A DNA stretch of 64,000 nt, taken from the NCBI GenBank assembly GCA_963556255.1, contig OY744617.1:25949871-26013870 (forward strand), read 5' to 3'. This DNA is from Allolobophora icterica. Its lineage: Eukaryota; Annelida; Clitellata; Crassiclitellata; Lumbricidae. Below are positions 58,081-64,000 of the stretch, piece by piece (position 1 is the first letter of the stretch; each line of letters opens with the position of its first letter). Under the pieces are notes generated by a model. The model was not told where the DNA came from. It saw only the letters and a program-made list of their open reading frames with translations, and searched no databases. Made by a program: the position numbers and the translations under genes.

Positions 58081-59450
58081 TCATAGGTCTAACTCCAGCA
58101 GCTTCGTTTTCTTCCGTCGATTGTTGGTTTTAAGAACGAGTAGCAGACGATGCCGTCGAAAGTGCCGGGCTCTTAGGCTTTCATTACGATTGGCTGTTAT
58201 TGTTCCACGATCTTCGCCGCACACCCCTCTCTTCTCCCCTTTCAACGTAATCGCTTTCTCTGCGACCCCTCCGGCGCCTAACTGCTTTCCACGTGCCTTC
58301 AAAGCGTGGGTAGCAGGGCAGGGCTCGATTGAGCATATGCTGTCCTGGTCTGACACAGGCACTGTAATCTTGGCTCGCGCTTCTGTATAAACAACCGTCC
58401 TCTTCCATCCTCCGACGATCCATACATGTCTCTTCCCGTCCTTCGTTCATCTCTTCCTTCTCTCATTTCTCCATTTATTCATTCCTTTGTTTGTTCTATC
58501 GATCTTTACTGTCTCCTATCTATCCTTTCTTCCTTTTTCTCTCTTCCTTCCATCCAATCTTTCATCCATCCATTCATCCATCCGTCAGTCCGTTCTTCCT
58601 TTCTTATTTTCTTCCTTCCTTCCATCCATTTCCATCCACCCACCCTTACATCCGCCCTAAGGTCGTCAGTCCGTCAGCCGGTCCGTCCATCTATCCCTGC
58701 CATCCCTCTTTCCCTCCTCGCCGATTCCACGCGCTCTATTATCTTCCTTCTTTCCTCCATCATCCATCCACGCGGCTATTTCCGGAACGGGTTTACGGGC
58801 TGGTCCACAGTTGGATTAGCACAGGCCAGCACCTCCTTTACGAACTGCACGGTAGAACTAAATATGGTCAGGAGCGACGGAAACGAACAGGCAGACAGAC
58901 AAATGGAAGGACATAGAAGCAGAAGAAGCCCCGAGGTCTACATAGGCCGATGTACAGAGAAAAGGGGTGGTCAAAGCATCTGGAACAGTTCTCTGCGTCA
59001 GCGATCAGGTCGCAATGGACAAGTTGCACCAGGTGGGGTAAGGGTCATGGCTCGGTTGAAGATAAGGGCTATCTCTCGGGCATACAGCCAGCCGTCCATG
59101 TGCGCGCGTTTTGTTCCACGCGCTTTCCTGGTGCGGTTTACTCGTTCAAGGCAAAGCATCACACCAGAGATCACTGCACGGTAGAGGTCGAGAGGCATTC
59201 GCACACTTAGGGAATTCAGGCTTCTGTCACTTGGACAAATCCTCTCCACTTGCTGACTCCGCAGAGCCCAGACGACCTCGATCCGGTGAAGCCGACCTCT
59301 CCTGCCACCCCTCATGAGTCCTACGTCAGTCTCCCTCTGGTGCCTTGTGCGGGAAATTCCAGCAACGCATTCCACCCCCGGATCGATTTGGAATCGTCCA
59401 AGAAGTTGTAATCATCGAAGAGGTCGCGTTGAATCGTAGCTTTTCGTCTG
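58081..59450. other. GC-richer region with open frames on both strands
   Basis: 58081-58390 and 58780-59450 have higher GC than the surroundings and long frames on both strands. The most protein-like is a minus-strand frame at about 59318-59447 that follows a GATCCCAG acceptor and reads ATIQRDLFDDYNFLDDSK, then GWNALLEFPA. Between them, 58400-58760 is a CTTCCAT-rich low-complexity tract that explains its Pro/Ser-rich frames. I cannot assign a gene. Confidence 0.3.
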
Positions 59451-59504
59451 GGATCAACAGGTAGGTGTGGAGGACCGTGCGTCCGCCTGCAACTTGCTCG
59501 ATTT

Positions 59505-59920
59505 CGGATTTACTATTCTCGACAAGTAGGGCCTATATTTCGACTCGGTACTTCTAAGTACTAATTCTAAGTACTTCATCTATTCGTAGTAGTTCTTCTT
59601 AGTAACTTGATTTCAGATTTCAAAATACTTAATCTAAGTACTAATTCTAAATACTTCATCTAAATACTTATTCATAGTATTCATTCTAAGTAACTTAATT
59701 TCGGATTTACTATCCTCGACAATTATTGTTATTATGCATTTATTAAGCGCCGCTCTAAATTGCCCAAGCATCATTCGATGACGCTAGATATTGTGAGTTA
59801 AGGGCTTGCTCAAGGTCCCGACAAGTATTTCTTGAAAGCACCACAAAGTACTTCTAAGTATTTCTTCTAAGTACTTGGTTTAAGTGCTTCGTACGGGTAC
59901 TTCTCATGAGTACTTCTGTA
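59505..59920. repeat. degenerate 'AAGTACTT' repeat region
   Basis: Loose copies of 'ttctaagtacttcat' are duplicated about 195 bp apart, interrupted at about 59725-59830 by a tail-like segment with 'tttattaagcgcc' and 'gctcaaggtccc' that resembles the 3' half of SINE family C. Confidence 0.55.
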
Positions 59921-60189
59921 GTTTCACGTTTACCATAGCAACTGAAATCATTTAACAAAGCAGATAAATATACAGAAATGCGATGATGGTAAATTAATGC
60001 GATGGTGGTAAAATAATGCGATGGGTTAAAATAGCCTACTGGCTGGCGCGATGAAATGTGAACGAAACAACTTGGGGTAAAAATTCTCAGCGAGGAAGAA
60101 AGCAATTTTAGGTTTCACGTTCTGGGTAAGCGTCTTCTCGTGAAGTGAGCCACAGAATGAGTGCATCGACTGTACACTGTCAAGTGTCG

Positions 60190-60265
60190 AGAGGATAATC
60201 AGACTTCGATGGAGAGGACTGGCTACCCGCCCGCATACGCCGAGGCTAAGGAAATGAAATCGCTG
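60190..60265 (+). mobile_element. SINE family A, 3' fragment
   Basis: 'ggagaggactggctacccgc' and 'cgccgaggctaaggaaat' match the distal part of the copy at 2966-3190. Confidence 0.6.
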
Positions 60266-60448
60266 AGAGTTCATAGGAATGGCCGCTGCTATAATTTGGT
60301 TGACCTTCCTCTCCGCTGTCTGCTCCTCCGTTGCTGAACCTATGCTGAAAGTGTAGCTGCAAGCCAGCATACATACACATGCATACATGAAAACATACAT
60401 ACATGCATACTGTGCATGCATGCATACATGTATACATGTATACATGTA

Positions 60449-60573
60449 TATATGCCTCTCTGTCTTACGGACTGACCTTCTGGATTTTGACCTGATTACG
60501 GCTTGGTTTTGGTGTGCCATCGGTTGATGCCTTGTGCATTAGACACCGGCGCAATAGAAGTTACTAATTAATA
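60449..60573 (+). repeat. dispersed repeat, second copy
   Basis: Nearly the same sequence as 8017-8140, ending 'aatagaagttactaattaa' and followed by TAATAA, as expected for a retroposed tail. Confidence 0.65.
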
Positions 60574-60576
60574 ATA

Positions 60577-60880
60577 ATGTATGTATGCTTGTGTGTATGC
60601 TTGCACGTATGTATATACACTGTGTATGTATGTATGTATGTAAGCATGTTTTTGTGTATGTATATGTGCATGTATGTATCCATGCATGTATATATACATG
60701 CAATGTCATGCATACATATATACTTACATTTATGTATGTATGTATGTATGTATGTATGTATGTATGTATGTATGTATGTATGTATGTATGTATGTATGTA
60801 TGTATGTATGTATGTATGTATGTATGTATGTGTTACACACATACATACATACATACATACATGTATGAATGCATGCATAA
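60577..60880. repeat. (ATGT)n microsatellite
   Basis: A pure (TATG)n core lies at about 60733-60830, flanked by degenerate copies and, after 60838, by the complementary (ATAC)n, so the tract can fold back. Confidence 0.95.
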
Positions 60881-61369
60881 TTGCATATATATACATTATA
60901 GCTGTGTCATGTATTCTGACCCGTTGCACCTTATAGGCAAGACAAATGTGCGCGAACAATTTTCCAGAGTCGTAACTCGAACGCGCAGTCGTCGGATTGC
61001 GACCCAACGCACTGCCGAATAGGCCTACCAACTGTTTCTAAGCATTACTGTTAAGTTATAGCCATCGTGACCGAAAGCCGATCTGTAGAACGTTATCGTT
61101 TTCCGACTTCTTGTTATCAAATGAAGTTGCGAGAATGCAGGTCTCGGGATTGATGTATAGCACGCAGAAGTCTGTGTTGGAAAAGACCACAGAAACTCGT
61201 CTCAAGAGGACTCTGTGCTCTGTAGAATTATCGGAGTCTGGTCCAATATATGCTTCCAACTTCGTTCTGCTGTAGATCCGACAACTATAAGTGGTCTCTT
61301 TTGAATATGTGAATAGTGAATAATAAGCTGAGTTTGAAATAGGTAATGATCGAGTGAGTAAGAGAGAGG

Positions 61370-62215
61370 AGAGCGAAGGAGAGCGAGAGTTAAATTGTGA
61401 GAGAAAGAAAAGAAAAAAGGAAAGAAAAGATGGAAGAAGGGAAGAAATTAGGAAGGAATGAACGAATTAAGGAAGGAAGGAAGGAATTAAAGGAATTAAA
61501 GGAAGTGAGTAAGTAATTAAGGAATGAAGGAAGGAAACGAGGGAGGAAGGAAGGAAGAAAGGACAGAGGGAAAGGAGAAAGGAAGGAAGGAAAGAAAGAA
61601 GGAAAGAAGGAAGGAAGGAGGGAAATGAAGGACGGAAGGAAGGTAGGAAGGAAGGAAGGAAGGAAGGAAGGAAGGTAGGAAGGAAGGAAAGAAGGAAGGA
61701 AATAAGGAAGGAAGGAAGGAAGGAAGGAAGGAATGAAGCAAGCAAGCAAGCAAGGAAGCAAGGAAGGAAGGAAGGAAGGAAGCAAGCAAGCAAGCAAGCA
61801 AGGAAGCAAGGAAGCAAGGAAATAAGGAAGGAAGGAAGGAAGGAAGGAAGGAAGGAAGGAAGGAAGGAAGGAAGGAAGGAAGGAAGGAAGGAAGGAAGGA
61901 AGGAAGGAAGGAAGGAAATAAAGAAGGAAGGAAGGTAGGAAGGAAGCAAGGAAATAAAGAAGGAAGGAAGGTAGGAAGGAAGCAAGGAAGCAAGGAAGGA
62001 AGGACGGAAGGAAGGAAGCAAGGAAGCAAGGAAGCAAGCAAGGAAGCAAGGAAGCAAGGAAGCAAGGAAATAAGGAAGGAAGGAAGGAAGGAAGGAAGGA
62101 AGGAAGGAAGGAAGGAAGGAAGGAAGGAAGGAAGGTAGGAAGGACGGAAGGAAGGACGGATGGAAGGAAGGACGGATGGAAGGAAGAAAGGAAGGACGGA
62201 CGGAATTGATTGGCT
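61370..62215 (+). repeat. polypurine (GGAA)n tract, about 800 bp
   Basis: The plus strand is almost entirely A and G, mainly GGAA/AAGG with GCAA patches. Minus-strand frames of Pro/Ser/Leu/Phe repeats are products of this. The tract ends about 265 bp before the candidate first exon at 62481. Confidence 0.97.
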
Positions 62216-62480
62216 AGAGAGACGTAAGTAAGGTTTTTAATAACTGATGGAGCTTCGGATGTCTGTGAGAATGTGATTCACAGTTTCACACAGCATTGAT
62301 GCTGTTACCTGAATTCGAAGCAACAGCATCGTAGCGCACGAAAAGCAGTTGAACTGTTTTCAACTTTGTTGGGAAATGATTTCTTCTAGTTGTTTCTGCC
62401 TAAAACGAATCAAGTTCTTCTCGATTTCATTCCAGACTCCTCAGCTCCGAACGGATCACTCTCCATCGGAATAAACCAAG

Positions 62481-62503
62481 ATGTCGGACGAGGAAAGTGA
62501 TAG
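62481..62503 (+). CDS. candidate first coding exon (MSDEESD...)
   Basis: ATG in a good context (ACCAAGATGT) opens MSDEESD and meets a donor AG|GTAGGT after 23 nt, in phase 2. A short, very acidic first coding exon of this kind is common, for example in troponin T genes, but eight residues do not identify a gene. The rest would lie beyond the window or in exons I could not find. Confidence 0.35.
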
Positions 62504-62859
62504 GTAGGTCAAATGGATCAAACTTCTCGGATGTGTTATCGCTCTGTTAGAAATGCACACGCCCGGCATCTTATTACCTTTTCATATTTCCGGTTATTGC
62601 CTTCCATGCGTCGGGCGTTGACTGGTGTGGCTTTATCTTACCGTTCTGGACTTGCCATATCTTGGCAGTTTGCAGGGCCGAGTTTTATGGCGGATATTTT
62701 TTACTGCTTATCTAATCGAAGTCAACAATAGTCTCTGTTGGCTGCGAACGGGCTGTTGCACTCCGTGCAGATCGCTCTCTTGTTGCTGCTTGTTTTTATG
62801 TTTTCGTTTGTTCTTTTCTTTCTTGTTTTTAGTCATTTATATATTTTTATGTGTTTTCG

Positions 62860-62932
62860 TCTTTCTCTCTGTCTTTCTGTCTGTCTTTCTGTCTGTCTGC
62901 CTGTCTTTCTTTATTTTCCTTCTCTCTTTCTT
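62860..62932 (+). repeat. (CTGT/CTTT)n microsatellite
   Basis: Pyrimidine-rich TCTG/TCTT repeats downstream of the candidate first exon. Confidence 0.85.
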
Positions 62933-63229
62933 TTGTGTCTATACAGCTTCATTATCTTACTATCAAAGTGGTTTCTTAATGAATGGAAAGATTTACGGAA
63001 AGCTACGGAGAATCTGGAAGAGATAGAGAGATTGCACTCATTTTCGTGTCTGTATATTTGACAGCAAGATCACTTAATTCAAGTAACATATATATATACT
63101 GTAACAGTATACTTTTGTCGGATAATAAGCCTTTTTGAAGATTTCACTGGCTTTCTCTATCAAGATACACACATACACTGATAAAGAAAGACGGACAGAC
63201 AGACAGACATACATATATGCAGACACTGA

Positions 63230-63770
63230 ATTGGTTTGTGAGTGAGTGAGTGAGTGAGTGAGTGAATGAGTGACTGACTGAGTGACTGAGTGAGTGAGTG
63301 ACTGAGAGAAAGAGAGAGAGACTGACTGACTGACTGAGTAACTGAATGAATAACTGAGTGACTAAGTGAGTGAGTAACTGAGTGAGTGGGTGAGTGAGTG
63401 ACTGAGTGACTGAGTTACTAAGTGAGTGAGTAAGTGACTGAGAGAGCGAGCGAGCGACTGAGTGAGTGAGTAACTGAGTGACTGAATGAATGACTGAGTG
63501 AGTGAGTAATTGAGTGAGTGACTGAATGAATGACTGAATGAGTGAGTAACTGAGTGAGTGACTGAGTGAGTGATAGTGAACGACTGACAGAGACCGAGCG
63601 AGCGACTGACTGACTGACTGACTGACTGACTGACTGACTGACTGACTGACTGTTTGAGTGAGTGCGTGACTGAGTGAATGACTGAGTGTCTGAGTGACCG
63701 AATGAGTGACTGAGTGAGTGACAGAGAGAGCGAGCAAGCGAGCGACTGACTGACTGACTGACAGACACAC
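63230..63770 (+). repeat. (GTGA/GACT)n compound microsatellite
   Basis: About 540 bp of GAGT/GACT tetranucleotides with drifting phase, followed by GACA repeats. The minus-strand Ser/Gln/Leu-rich frames are not genes. Confidence 0.95.
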
Positions 63771-64000
63771 CGACCGACTGAAACGCATACAAACAGACAT
63801 GCAGGGAGACAGACAAACAGAAGAAGAAACACAGACATAAAACTATATAGAATAATTCCTGAATAAGTTATTTCACACAGGTATTATATCTCTGCTCAGA
63901 ATTCTTCTCTGAGTGCAACGCTTTCCTCAAGTTTCGCCGTTGCATAAGCCTACAGTTCACGGCGTACACTGTGGGGCCTTCTTCAGCTCCGTTCCTCTTG
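63771..64000. other. no feature recognised
   Basis: Ordinary sequence to the end of the window. The last bases may belong to a first intron of the gene suggested at 62481. Confidence 0.4.

Noticed and set aside
60577..61031. Long Met-Tyr-Val-Cys and His-Thr-Tyr-Ile repeat frames on both strands
   Set aside because: They are products of the (ATGT)n/(ATAC)n tract.
61390..62065. Three overlapping long minus-strand frames rich in Pro, Ser, Leu and Phe
   Set aside because: They are the translation of the (GGAA)n polypurine tract in all three frames.
63144..63838. Long minus-strand Ser/Gln/Leu repeat frames
   Set aside because: They arise from the (GTGA/GACT)n microsatellite, and all three frames are open.

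Overview
The window is nuclear DNA of an animal. Its genes are cut by GT-AG introns, intergenic space is wide, and there are many SINEs, LINE remnants, non-autonomous DNA transposons and microsatellites. Gene content (RUVBL2, a HELZ2-like RNB/helicase gene, Src-type SH3 and SH2 exons) together with very frequent TAGGCCTA octamers suggests a marine invertebrate, possibly a non-vertebrate deuterostome. The species assignment is inference only.

Layout. 0-6.4 kb has no gene I recognise, only tRNA-derived SINEs, a 66-bp tandem repeat and a small hAT-type element. 6.4-13.4 kb (+) carries RUVBL2 (reptin) in 13 recognised coding exons, complete from about residue 8 to the stop, plus an unexpected in-frame 45-nt cassette exon. 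13.4-16.9 kb is intergenic with two hAT-type elements. 16.9-28.1 kb (+) carries a HELZ2-like gene: one giant exon with an intact RNase II (RNB) catalytic core, then eight small exons for a C-terminal SF1 helicase whose motifs are partly degenerate. 28.1-31.5 kb holds a SINE, a LINE reverse-transcriptase relic and a hAT MITE. 31.5-37.2 kb (+) carries a ten-exon gene for a 257-residue multipass membrane protein that I could not name. From 37 kb to the end real genes are sparse. There are two unrecognised candidate exons (42.5 kb +, 43.8-44.1 kb -), a mariner/Tc1 transposase relic (45.1 kb), a LINE relic (45.5-45.8 kb -), a broken Src-family gene (SH3 exon at 47.6 kb, SH2 exon at 49.8 kb), several satellite-like arrays, and a candidate first coding exon at 62.48 kb just after an 800-bp polypurine tract.

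The most striking non-genic content is a swarm of short hAT-type MITEs. I count at least 16 copies in several families, many with perfect 8-bp target-site duplications. One is nested inside another element, one has a paralogous empty site about 0.5 kb away, and one probably supplies the poly(A) signal of the membrane-protein gene. The genes do not form an operon or pathway: reptin is a chromatin/snoRNP AAA+ ATPase, HELZ2-like is an RNA-processing factor, and the third gene is a membrane protein of unknown role.
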